From Mytilus edulis (lineage: Eukaryota; Mollusca; Bivalvia; Mytilida; Mytilidae), in NCBI RefSeq assembly GCF_963676685.1, contig NC_092355.1:72321176-72385175 (forward strand): DNA of 64,000 bases, read 5' to 3'. Below the pieces are notes generated by a model. It ran no database searches, was not told where the DNA came from, and worked only from the letters and a program-made list of their open reading frames with translations. Every line of letters begins with the position of its first letter. The stretch's first letter is position 1. Both the position numbers and the translations under genes were made by a program. Positions 54,714 through 64,000 of this stretch are shown in pieces.

Positions 54714-56753
54714 ATTTCAGATGAGCGTTATCGACAAGACTTGAGTGACCAATGCCAGTATTTACAGGATCAAAAATCAACATGTTTGAAACACACAGAT
54801 CTAGATGAAGTACTGAGGGAATACTTGAATGTTTTAGATACCTGGCAGCAAGAAGTATATAACATTCGAATAGCACATCATAAGATATGGAAGTACAGCC
54901 GCGTCAGTCGTAGAATTAAGCAACACCGAGCCGGAAGCAGGGTGGAATCACAGACACGTATCCTTCCACCGGGAAAGGATACGGATGTTGATTATATGTT
55001 TGAACTAGATGGTATACTAGTGAATTGTGATGACGAATGCAAAGGCATTTACTGGAAACATAGCAACGATTCTCCAGCATTTGGAACAGTTTACGTCGAC
55101 AAAGAGTACCGCAAACAACTGGAACAAAACCACAGTGATATATTTACTGCCGATACTTTTGAATGGAAGCAAGATGAAAATGCCTTTTTATTATTACCCA
55201 GGAGATTCAAGGAAAATGTCGTTAATGCAAGTCATTTTGAGTTTTCAAGAGACAAAAGCGTTTCTTTAGCAAGTCCATCAATATCTGGGAAGGGGGCTGT
55301 CAATGAATATGATACAGTTCCATGTCTTAGGTTATCAAAATGGCCAAAACTTGCAGACTCATGGAAATCGAGAGGCCCTTATAGCGAAAGATACACTTTC
55401 AATTCTAAATGGAAAGAAGCACTTGTGAATGTCGTGCCTTTATTTCTTGTTCCAACTGGCAACCCACTGTCTAGGAATAAACAGGAGCAATTTAGACTTT
55501 CTTTTTCAATGGTCGAAATTAAATGTTTTGATCAACTGACGGCTAAAATGAGAACGAATTATGGTATTGCAAAATATGCTTTTAAACGACTTTTCTGTTC
55601 AGAAAGTTATGACTTACTAAGCTCATATCATATAAAAACCATTTTCCTTTGGATTGTTGAAGAGCTTAGTATTAATGACTGGGACCATATTTCACCAGTA
55701 AATTTTGTCAGAACAGTGTTTTCTGAAATGAAAAGTTGTGTTTTAAAACAGAGCGTTCGTCATTTTTTTGTAAACGGTTGTAATATATTTCCTTCCCACA
55801 AACTTTTGGACGACAACATTTCATTTTACAACAAAAACTTTGAACGCGATACCGAAATTATTTCACAAGCAGTAACCGATTTGCTAAGAAGTGATCTTGA
55901 TATTTCATCAGACAGTGGAAGCATGCTGAAAGATGCAAGGTCGCAACTTCGGTTGTTAGCCTCGCAAGAGATAATGGACAGCTATATCGGAGGTTACTTG
56001 ACTCGCTTATTAAGTATGACCACGTTTTCCTTGTTGGAAAATGAGCTTCAAGGCACATTAACGGAAAGTATTGATAACATAAGAACAGTATTCAGTTTTT
56101 ATCAGGCAGATAAACATTTGAAGAAAATAGTAAATGCGATCAATATTTTTATTGTAAGTGTACAAACTCGCAATCCAACAATCATAAAATTAATACCGAA
56201 CCATTTCAATTGGTTTGATGACTTAACTGAAACCGCACATGCCGCTTTTGAATTGTATATAATGAAAAAATACAGTCATGTTGCTTCAATTGTCAACAGC
56301 AGCGAATGTTACCAGTTTAGACCCGGTGAAATAGGAGTTTCTATAACGAAATATCACAAAGATTATGAACTAGACACACCTATTCACTTTGTGATATTTG
56401 AACTGGAAAAGAGATATGGTAGTTGTCCTCGGTTTTATATCGATCCTTATCTTATGATCAAACACCTACAAATTCAAATTAAGCTTAAGGAAGTTTCTGA
56501 ATGCCGTAATTCTGAAACGCTTTCTACTTTTCAGAGACAATTGTTAGAAATGGAAGATATTATCAAACAACTGTCGGCAAGAGTACCATATATTGGTAAA
56601 TTGTCATATAAATTTGCTGCTGTATACCTCATACATGGCTACAGAAAACAATTTAAAGAATTTGGTATGAATATACGTTTAACTGTTCCTGAAAATATTA
56701 ACTTAGATTCGTTTAACCAAAGAATGTTTGCGACAAATTTTGATCTCAGATAG
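54714..56753 (+). CDS. Mab-21 domain / cGAS-like nucleotidyltransferase, main exon
   Basis: A 679-codon exon. The first codon is set by the phase-0 acceptor at 54713. No in-frame ATG lies near its start, which implies upstream exon(s). The nucleotidyltransferase core shows GSRVE (GS codons 54933-54938), then LPPGKDTDVDYMFEL with acidic residues at 54984 and 54990. The third carboxylate is in EYDTVPCLRL (Asp at 55311). The Mab-21 helical half follows: FLVPTGNPLS, EQFRLSFSMVE, SSYHIKTIFLWIVEEL and HFFVNGCNIF. All three metal-binding acids of the cGAS/Mab-21 family are kept, so catalysis is plausible. Family members act as cytosolic nucleic-acid sensors that make cyclic dinucleotides for STING, while others have developmental or unknown roles. 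A further ~300-residue C-terminal helical region has no domain I recognise. I see no membrane segment. The closest label is a cGAS-like receptor (cGLR); activity is not shown by sequence alone. Confidence 0.83.
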   Translation: MSDERYRQDLSDQCQYLQDQKSTCLKHTDLDEVLREYLNVLDTWQQEVYNIRIAHHKIWKYSRVSRRIKQHRAGSRVESQTRILPPGKDTDVDYMFELDGILVNCDDECKGIYWKHSNDSPAFGTVYVDKEYRKQLEQNHSDIFTADTFEWKQDENAFLLLPRRFKENVVNASHFEFSRDKSVSLASPSISGKGAVNEYDTVPCLRLSKWPKLADSWKSRGPYSERYTFNSKWKEALVNVVPLFLVPTGNPLSRNKQEQFRLSFSMVEIKCFDQLTAKMRTNYGIAKYAFKRLFCSESYDLLSSYHIKTIFLWIVEELSINDWDHISPVNFVRTVFSEMKSCVLKQSVRHFFVNGCNIFPSHKLLDDNISFYNKNFERDTEIISQAVTDLLRSDLDISSDSGSMLKDARSQLRLLASQEIMDSYIGGYLTRLLSMTTFSLLENELQGTLTESIDNIRTVFSFYQADKHLKKIVNAINIFIVSVQTRNPTIIKLIPNHFNWFDDLTETAHAAFELYIMKKYSHVASIVNSSECYQFRPGEIGVSITKYHKDYELDTPIHFVIFELEKRYGSCPRFYIDPYLMIKHLQIQIKLKEVSECRNSETLSTFQRQLLEMEDIIKQLSARVPYIGKLSYKFAAVYLIHGYRKQFKEFGMNIRLTVPENINLDSFNQRMFATNFDLR

Positions 56754-58270
56754 GAGTTCAATTTATGTTAGGGTATCTCTTGATAGTCTAGTTACCAACA
56801 GCTATTCGATATATACAACTGTTGTTGTTTATCATATACAAGTATAAACGCGCTTGTAAAACAAATTTTGATATTCATTGTAGCCTTTCACGTTATGTTC
56901 ATTCATATATTTTTTTACCCATTACAAACCTGCTCGTGCATTTTTCATTGTTATTCAAAGCAAAATAATTTTCTAAGATACCTGGGACGATCTCATTTCA
57001 CATAGGATTTCTATTGTCTACTTATTGTACCTCGAACTTATTTACCCGGTGTAGGTCTTTAAGTTAAGGTTCAATTTACTTAAAGTTAATCAAGCATGAT
57101 TAATTAAAATCAGGGGGTCCGAAATAGGATCGGGAAAAAACACCAACCAAAATACCATAATTTACAATTTAAGATTTTTTTTTGATTCTAAGTGCTTTTG
57201 GTTGCTTCAATTATCTCCGATCAATAATCAAACGGTATTTTGTGGAAATAATAAGTTAACCTGTCCCGAACCCGGGGATGTTGGCTGCAATAGGAATTTA
57301 TTTATAAAAAAGTCCATATCTCATTTACTCATATTGGCCGTTATTGCAAAGTAAAGTAAATTAATCTTTATTTAAATTGCGTTGCATATATACATAATAA
57401 CAACGAACATGAGCTCTAAAGAGCTTTTTAACCGACTGATTGAATGTAAATTCATGACGTCTTGTTTATGGAATTCGTCTATCGTGGAGAAAAAAGAGGG
57501 AAGGAGGGCTAATAGATTAACGTACGAGTTCGATCATCATTGTTCAAATCTATTCTATTACGGCATACGTTTTACCTCTAGCGAAGGCTTTGCCTTATTG
57601 TAAAAAGTGCTACTCTAAATTTGTAAGCATTTTCTTCAGAGTGACCCACTTTGCATCTAGTCGTAAATATGCATGACATATTTGCCACTGTGCAAAAAGG
57701 AGCAATAAATTCATAAGTTTCATTTAGTGATGTATAATCATTTGTCCTCAGTTGATTATTGTCTCAAACAGTTTTCCAATTTTTATATATTTCATTTTTA
57801 TTTACATTTGAATTTTTAAGCGTAAATCTTCCATCATTTTTCTATTTGCATTTAATCTTTTATTTTAACATTAAAAAACGTTGTATTAGTACACATCAGG
57901 GGTTACATTGTATCCATTCCAGCAAAAGTAATGGGGGAAGGGATTTGAACAGAAAAACAATCTTCATTGAGTGGCAATAACTCATACATTGAGGCGTAAA
58001 ATAATGGCTGCCTCGTCTAGGTGACAACAATTGCTGTTTCAAGTCTATTTATATCTCAGATTGGTATAATAGTTGTCATAAAAGCAAAAACAAATGATAA
58101 AAAAATGTTTTGTTATATTTCTTTTCATCTACTATTGTCCTAGCAAAAGTCACAAAAAATGTTTTTGAAATCAGCAATGCGACTTATTTGAAAAAAATTA
58201 GCTGACCTTTTTTGTTGTTTACACAATTCAATCATTCAACTCGTGCGTAGATCGTCTTTCCCTCTCATGT
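56754..58270. other. Intergenic, no gene recognised
   Basis: A repeat end 'aaatatgcatgacatatttgccactg' is at 57665-57690. The 73-residue frame at 57382-57603 (with ATG at 57410) has no known motif and no repeat match, so a small unknown gene cannot be excluded. Confidence 0.4.
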
Positions 58271-58273
58271 TTT

Positions 58274-58549
58274 TTAAGGTATAGATAGCGTGAAATTCTC
58301 ACTACTCAGGCATCGGATATACATTCCTATTATACTTTGATCGGACAAAGCTGCGTATTTATATACCCGATAAGCCATTCGAACGCACCCATTTAGCAAG
58401 GATATATTGTGGGACGGGAGAGGTCCAGAGTTGTCAATATTTATATATCCAAGTGAATCATTTGGTTTTGAATTAAAGTAGATAAAGGTATACATTAATG
58501 CGACAGCAACCAAAAAACACAGATAAATCAAAATATTTAAAGTCAGCAT
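58274..58549 (-). CDS. Hypothetical type II membrane protein N-terminus or exon, 91 residues
   Basis: The frame opens with a strong signal-anchor-like segment (residues 3-24, LNILIYLCFLVAVALMYTFI) followed by a polar stretch with N-glycosylation sequons (NISL, NFTL). This is the usual layout of the first coding exon of a Golgi type II enzyme such as a glycosyltransferase. No catalytic domain follows within the frame. A possible donor (cgg|gtatat) lies at about 58370, but no downstream partner exon was found. It may be a chance frame. Confidence 0.25.
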   Translation of the reverse strand: MLTLNILIYLCFLVAVALMYTFIYFNSKPNDSLGYINIDNSGPLPSHNISLLNGCVRMAYRVYKYAALSDQSIIGMYIRCLSSENFTLSIP

Positions 58550-58984
58550 TCAGTCTTTTTTCTATAGAAAGATGCGTATACAGAATAATAAGCTCAAAAC
58601 CGACGCATGACTAAAGAATAGTTATACGGAGTTAATTCAATATTTTTTTATCGTCAAATATTATATATCCGAAAAGACACAGTTGATCTAATATCATTTA
58701 CCGTCAAAGATATCCCAACAAACACAATGCAAACACAAGTGTTTGGTTAAAAAAATTCACCTGCCCTATTTTAATTTTGATCGGTGAAAATTTAAGAAGA
58801 TGAATATAAACCAGTAAAAAAAACAAACTTCACTGTATAATATAACGGTAAAATAAATGATGATAATGGATAACGACCAGCGGCAAACAAAATTAATATT
58901 CAGAACGATAAGATGTAAATATAATAAGAGTATTAACTCTGTTTTTTACTAGACGCACGCTGAGTCGGTTTTTTTTTATAGTGT

Positions 58985-59220
58985 AAGTTCACAAGATATT
59001 AGTTCACAAGAAAAAGGTCACCCGACCCGAACACATTTCCGACTTTTAGCCGGCCAGTTTGTGCTCTTACTCTATGATGCCACGTGTTAGCGTTGAAATA
59101 GAATACAAATTTAATCAACGTCTTTGTTTGACCCGTTCGGGATTCGAACAAATGACCTCCCGCTCTCGAAGCGAACACCCCCACACGAGACCAACCAGAG
59201 AGCGGTACTGATCGGTAGTA
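58985..59220 (-). repeat. tRNA-derived SINE
   Basis: Read on the minus strand, the head has an A-box-like 'ctggttggtctcgtgtgg' and a B-box-like 'tgttcgaatccc' (complement at 59138-59149). The spacing is tRNA-like. The body carries 'ggccggctaaaagtcgg' and ends near 'gggtcgggtgacc'. It resembles tRNA-headed SINEs known from molluscs; the exact family is not assigned. The 89-residue frame at 58999-59268 lies on it. Confidence 0.65.
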
Positions 59221-60176
59221 CAGAATATCATACCAAAAACTAAAGTACAATACACAATACAGTTTCACAGAATTCTCACAGTTGCTAAAGCGAGCTGAAA
59301 GTATCTAACCTAAATTGGATGTGTGAAATTATATTGTAAACTACACGTAAACATCGATGATCGACTTCAGAGTAGATTTTATGGATCAACGCTCTATGCA
59401 AATTAAAAACTCTTGCACCTTCTATTTGAGTTGTCCGAATGTGGCCACATGTTGCAAGTCTAAATTTCTGTCCTTATTCAATATACCCTCATTTTCCAGT
59501 GGTATTTTAAAGTTTCACGTCTAACCGCATTGTCGACCTCCTATTGCACGACCTACCTATTATATTTAGAATGTATGAGCTATAGTCATAAACATGCATT
59601 ACATATTTGGTACTGAACGTAAAGCAAACAACAATCAATCATCTTAAATAATTTCTCTGTACTAGTACTTAGCACACAAAGACAAGATCTTGTAACTTGC
59701 TATAATGTACAATTTCCATTTAAATTTTTATGGTAATTTTTTTTCTTCAATTTATTACATAATAAACCCATCATATATATATATCGGTATAACTGACTGC
59801 TTATTAAAAAGTTTTAAATATTTTTTTACTATGGTTCTTAACTACTGGTTTTAATACGATTTATAACATATGATTTTTTTGTCAGCCAAGAATAAAACTA
59901 AGAAAGATAAAAAAAAAAATTCAGGTGTTTTTGCTTCATTTAGACATGAAAAGGGAATAACGGACGACAAGATCTATTAATTAATTGGACTGAATAGGCA
60001 AAACTAATTATTTTGCAGTCGTATGTAACGTAATGTAGGAAAATTACCAAATCAGAAACAAAATGAACTTTCACCGGATGAATAATGTGAAGGACCTTAT
60101 ATGCATCTAGGTCTGTCCGATTAGAAGTTCTGAAACAAGCTGTTTAAAAAGCTAATTGTTGGAAGAGTTTACTTAC
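59221..60176. other. No gene recognised
   Basis: AT-rich. It holds the repeat end 'aaacatgcattacatatttggtactgaacgtaaagcaaacaacaatcaatcatc' at 59590-59645. Confidence 0.45.
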
Positions 60177-60194
60177 TGTTTTCTAAGGTCTGAT

Positions 60195-61239
60195 TTTTTT
60201 TTCTGTTTTTTTCTTCTTCTTTCTATATAGCACTCAGATTGTTGTTGACTTTATAGAAAAAATAACGATCATATGTAAAACATTAGCACACAATTTAACA
60301 AAACAAAATATAATAAGTAGCGGGTTATAGAGTGATAGAGTCAAAAATAGAATACAACTGAAATATAATAAAATTCCTATAGCAAAAACACATTTTTTTA
60401 AACATCATTTCAATCACCTATATTCGGGTCGATACCGATGTATTTTTGTCAATTTTCTCATCATTGTGCTTTTTTTTTTTATTTAAATTTTATTTTTAGC
60501 AAAAAGAAACTACTGTACAACATTATTCAAATGTTTGTATAAAAGTTCATCTTTATAATACTTTAACATAAGTATTTCTGATAAGTGTTCTTCTATTGGC
60601 ATATATCTACAAGCCCAAATAGTATGTACATATCCATAAATTTACGGAAACAAGTCTATATCAATATTAAACAGTATACTTGTATTTGTATTCATACTAA
60701 AATTTTGACATTTTTTTTCATTTTGTATAATACTGCAAACTAAGGTTCTGAAATATGTTAAAGTAACACATTTTGTAAATAAATGTTCTAACGTCTCAAC
60801 ATGTTTATTACAATATCTACATTTGATATGTTTGCCTGTAAAATTTTCTCCTGAGAGCCACGCCCCTGTTGGCAGTATCATATTTACAACTATTTATAAA
60901 TAAAATCTCTTATATACAGATTGTTCACCCTTTGTAAGTTAATTCATATATGTTGGAAATCTACATTTGGGTATAATATTTCAATCTTGTTTATAACATT
61001 GTTCAATTCTAACAGCTGTAAATATACGGCTTTAAAACTTTTCTTATTAAGTAAAATATTACTTTGATATTTAAGATATATGCATTTTAATCTTTCATAT
61101 TGCCCTATAGTGACCACAGAATGACTATACATATTTTCTGCTAATTTTGGAAGTATGGCTCTTGTAGTGATTCCTATGAAATAAATGAATAATGATGTCC
61201 ATGCAGATGAATTTCCAGTTAAAACTTGAGATATTCTGT
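60195..61239 (-). mobile_element. 5'-truncated LINE (non-LTR retrotransposon) 3' end
   Basis: On the minus strand, decayed coding sequence runs from about 61239 down to 60650. It includes a reverse-transcriptase zinc-finger-like motif CRYC..ETLEHLFTKC (60755-60830), as found at the C-terminus of several LINE ORF2 proteins. The 3' end is a pyrimidine-rich plus-strand tract at 60190-60230, that is, an A/G-rich tail on the minus strand. The 15-bp direct repeat tttctaaggtctgat flanks it (60180-60194 and 61240-61254), which is a good target-site duplication. Several stops show it is inactive. Confidence 0.72.
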
Positions 61240-61302
61240 TTTCTAAGGTCTGATCTTTCCGAATCTATTTCATGATTACTGACAGATCAAAAACATCAAA
61301 AA

Positions 61303-61683
61303 CGTCTATTATTAATTGGAATGAGTGTCGTAATATCATCCACGACTCACTCCATACTTACTGTATGAAATGGATAAAACGGGAAAAAGCTGACAAAAAA
61401 TCTTTGGACTCTTTTTTTAATTCAGTAATGAAGATAGTTGATATACGTATTCAACATTTTAAAGAACATTTTACTATTAACAATAACCACAATAAACCTA
61501 TTTCTCGTATCAAACATAAACTAAAAGAACTAGCCAAGGAATTTGTTTTTGTCCCGGCCGATAAAGCTGCTAATAATATTATTATTGTTTGACGTAAATT
61601 TTACATTGAGGTTCTGAAAAAGGAAATCACCAATTCACCAACATTCCAACTGACTCCATTTTCAGAAAACGAAATCTGTAACA
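61303..61683 (+). pseudogene. Internal fragment of the Sec-type Naiad PLE RT
   Basis: This 381-bp segment is almost identical to 63473-63853. One difference is visible (a at 61510 against g at 63680). It begins inside the RT N-terminal region and stops abruptly at a family F insertion. The in-frame TGA at 61590-61592 is retained at the same place as the TGA at 63760. Upstream it joins unrelated sequence, so it is a piece of a tandem or rearranged insertion. Confidence 0.9.
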
Positions 61684-61686
61684 TGT

Positions 61687-61835
61687 TTAGGGGCCAGCTG
61701 AAGGACGCCTCCGGGTGCGGGAATTTCTCGCTACATTGAAGACCTGTTGGTGACCCTCTGCTGTTGTTTTTTTATTTGGTCGGGTTGTTGTCTCTTTGAC
61801 ACATTCCCCATTTTCATTCTCAATTTTATTTTTTA
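61687..61835 (+). repeat. Family F repeat, best-preserved copy
   Basis: 'aggggccagctgaaggacgcctccgggtgcgggaatttctcgc', then 'attgaagacctgttggtgaccctctgctgttg', 'ggtcgggttgttgtctctttgacac' and 'attccccattttcattctcaatttt'. It lies between the RT fragment and the 5' flank of the next PLE. Confidence 0.8.
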
Positions 61836-62196
61836 CAGAGTTTGTCTTTAGTGCCGTGTGGAGGCAATAAAGTGCCTCCCCGTGCTTCAGGTTTATGCTC
61901 TTATAATATACTAGATTATGGAGTGTGTGTCCGAGCGAGAACTGCTCTAGTTCATTACTTTAGGAATATTTATCAAAAAGTCGTATTTCAATATTCAGCC
62001 CCATTCTACTATTTAGTCAGCCATCAGTCCTACCCTGATATACCCTATCTTTTTCGGGTAATTTATACTGATAGCGTTTGACATTTTTAGCCGAACAAAT
62101 TTATCCATTTTATATAACTTAAATTATTGTATGCTGGTTCATATTCTGGACGCCAATCTTTGCTCCTTTATTATATAATTCACTAACAAAACAATT
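61836..62196 (+). mobile_element. Probable 5' leader of the Naiad PLE
   Basis: Lies directly upstream of the endonuclease ATG. It contains a perfect hairpin ggaggca-ataaag-tgcctcc at 61860-61879. The 79-residue frame at 61842-62081 has no motif. The element's true 5' boundary cannot be set from one copy. Confidence 0.45.
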
Positions 62197-64000
62197 ATGA
62201 AGCTTAGAAATGGAAAATTACTAAATACTAAACTTGTTCAAAGGGTATCTACACGTCTCAATCTTCAAAATCGGTTATCTAAAAATACTACCATCGCTAA
62301 CATTTTTAACAATAAAAATCGTGGTTACCCTTCTATCGATAAGTGTCATGCAAAAAAATGACTTACATGTCCCCGTCTTTCCACCAACAATACGGTAAGG
62401 TCCACGTTTAATGGTCGCACATTTTCTTTAAATTTTGAAACTGATATAACTTGAAAAACAAACAATATTATTTATTTACTCACATGAAACAAACCGGGGT
62501 GTGGTATTCAGTACGTAGGAGAAACTGGACGATATTTATCTAAACGCACTCAAGAACATCTGTATCGTTTTAAAAGACCCAATAAATTCAAAAGTATCAT
62601 TTACCAACACCTTAAGAAGCACAACCATCCTTTTAAATATTTAGCAGTTCAACCTTTAGAAGTAGTAAAGAAGCAGCCTGGTGAATCGCATTCAAAGTTT
62701 GTACGATCACGGAAAATAATTGAATTAAATTGGATTAAAAAATTACAGACAGTTTATCCTCTCGGTCTAAATGATAATATCATGGGAATTGGTAATATAT
62801 CTAGAACCAATTCCGTTAACATTTTGGATGTAGTTTCTAAAACTGTTCGTAAAAAACGTTCTCACGGTCGTAGAACAAATCGCAATCAAAGAAAATTTCG
62901 GGCCAATCATACCAATATTTCGGACCTAATTTCTATTTCAAAAAACAACGGCAGACATTATCTGTTAACAAAACTCTGTTCGTTACCGGTTAATAAGTTA
63001 AATACAATTTTGGAGGATTGCAACACAATTTCATAAAGCAGTCCTAAGTATGAAATTGTTCAAATTATTATGGCATATTGTTATTCTAAATTATTTCCCA
63101 AAATTGATCGCCCTGAAGATCATAAAAAACATTTTATTAAAATTAAGTATGTCAATAAAGGCTTTGATTTTGTAAATATTGCCGGTATATTTAACGACCA
63201 TTCTGTTAAAGAGCAAATTCCTGGATATTTTGACAATACTGAGCTACCTCTTATTTGTTATATTTACAAGAAATCTACCCGGAAATTTGTGTTTAATTAT
63301 AGTCAATTGTGTAAAGATGTTAATATCAGTGAAAATACACCTACTTCATGTAATTGCAGTAATTCCGAATATATTTATGGACCCATTTCCCATGTTATAA
63401 CAGGAGATCTTAACATCGTTCAAGACCGAGAGTTAAAATCATTCCTCAGTAAAGGACCTAAATATCGTCCCCCGTCTATTATTAATTGGAATGAGTGTCG
63501 TAATATCATCCACGACTCACTCCATACTTACTGTATGAAATGGATAAAACGGGAAAAAGCTGACAAAAAATCTTTGGACTCTTTTTTTAATTCAGTAATG
63601 AAGATAGTTGATATACGTATTCAACATTTTAAAGAACATTTTACTATTAACAATAACCACAATAAACCTATTTCTCGTATCGAACATAAACTAAAAGAAC
63701 TAGCCAAGGAATTTGTTTTTGTCCCGGCCGATAAAGCTGCTAATAATATTATTATTGTTTGACGTAAATTTTACATTGAGGTTCTGAAAAAGGAAATCAC
63801 CAATTCACCAACATTCCAACTGACTCCATTTTCAGAAAACGAAATCTGTAACAAACATAAATTTTTAGCCACCGCTTTACAAGCAGAGCCAAATACAATG
63901 AAAGTCCCAACTATGTATTGGCTTCCGAAGCTACACAAAACCCCTTACAAATATAGATTGATTTCCTCTTCAAGCCATTGTTCAACTACTAAATTGTCTG
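62197..64000 (+). CDS. Naiad-type PLE: GIY-YIG endonuclease then RT, with in-frame TGA (putative Sec) codons; runs off the window
   Basis: One frame from ATG 62197 (TAA upstream at 62176) to the window end is interrupted only by TGA at 62359, 62452, 62485 and 63760, and by TAA at 63034. Reading TGA as U, it gives KCHAKKULTCPRL, DITUKTNN, YLLTUNKPGC and then GIQYVGETGRYLSKR..EHLYRF, the GIY-YIG nuclease core with its zinc-binding Cys-type leader. Next come ELNWIKKL, a basic linker, and the CNC motif followed by HVITGDL. Last are KGPKY, VPADKAANNIIIVU, and WLPKLHKTPYKYRLI of the RT fingers. The RT catalytic motifs lie beyond the window. In the copy at 9.5 kb the fourth TGA position is Cys (TGT, 10228). 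Naiad PLEs with N-terminal nuclease and several selenocysteines are reported from clams and spiders. The SECIS element needed for readthrough was not seen and may lie downstream. The TAA may be a real nonsense mutation. Confidence 0.82.

Noticed and set aside
55311-55313. Suspected loss of the third catalytic acid in the Mab-21-like protein (Asn in ALVNVVP)
   Set aside because: Closer comparison places the third carboxylate at EYDTVPCLRL, where Asp is kept. ALVNVVP belongs to the following strand before FLVPTG.
62359-62487. Reading the three nuclease TGAs simply as pseudogene stops
   Set aside because: All are TGA, all lie in one unbroken frame at Cys-type positions, and there are no indels, which fits recoding better than decay. 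It is not excluded.

Overview
The window is nuclear DNA of a bivalve mollusc, most likely a marine mussel of the Mytilus type. The evidence is AT-rich sequence, spliced animal genes with canonical GT/AG introns, and many copies of interspersed repeats that I recognise as typical of mussel genomes. The species call is inference from repeat style and was not tested by alignment. Most of the listed open frames are chance frames inside repeats. About six host genes can be supported.

Layout. 1-7.3 kb: repeats only, including a 791-bp inverted-repeat element with a 57-bp minisatellite and a long array of ~18-bp repeats. 7.4-8.4 kb: intronless class A GPCR (minus). 9.5-11.8 kb: a Naiad-type Penelope-like retroelement (PLE) with one frameshift, and a 5'-truncated copy at 13.5-14.1 kb. 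15.8-20.9 and 28.6-32.1 kb: two tandem four-EF-hand calmodulin-like genes with the same exon structure. 32.1-37.6 kb: repeat-dense, with a TIR element flanked by TAA. 37.7-43.9 kb: five-exon BLOC1S5 (minus). 45.6-47.4 kb: possible two-exon 51-aa gene (minus). 47.7-48.5 kb: an intact ispE-like gene of epsilonproteobacterial type. 51.5-56.8 kb: a Mab-21/cGAS-like nucleotidyltransferase gene. 58.3 kb to the end: a tRNA-derived SINE, a LINE tail with target-site duplication, and a second Naiad PLE running off the right edge.

The two strongest points are these. (1) ispE belongs to the bacterial/plastid MEP isoprenoid pathway, which animals lack. Here it sits intact between mussel repeats and spliced host genes, so it looks like a horizontal transfer. 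(2) The Naiad PLE at 62.2-64.0 kb has its GIY-YIG endonuclease upstream of the reverse transcriptase and carries four in-frame TGA codons. One TGA lies exactly where the other Naiad copy in this window has Cys, and the other three fall at Cys-type positions of the endonuclease. This is the pattern expected of a selenocysteine-encoding retroelement, as reported for clam and spider Naiads.

Names used for recurrent repeats. A: element ending in a 'gttgtctcattggcaatcat' block. B: element with a 'gtgagaggtttagcta' block. C: element with 'gaccaaaaactttaa' and gacgga-rich tails. E: short elements with cagtggcggatccag-like ends. F: element beginning 'aggggccagctgaagg'. G: element with 'atcaaaggtaccaggcttat'. 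The host genes are functionally unrelated to one another, so no operon-like cooperation is implied.
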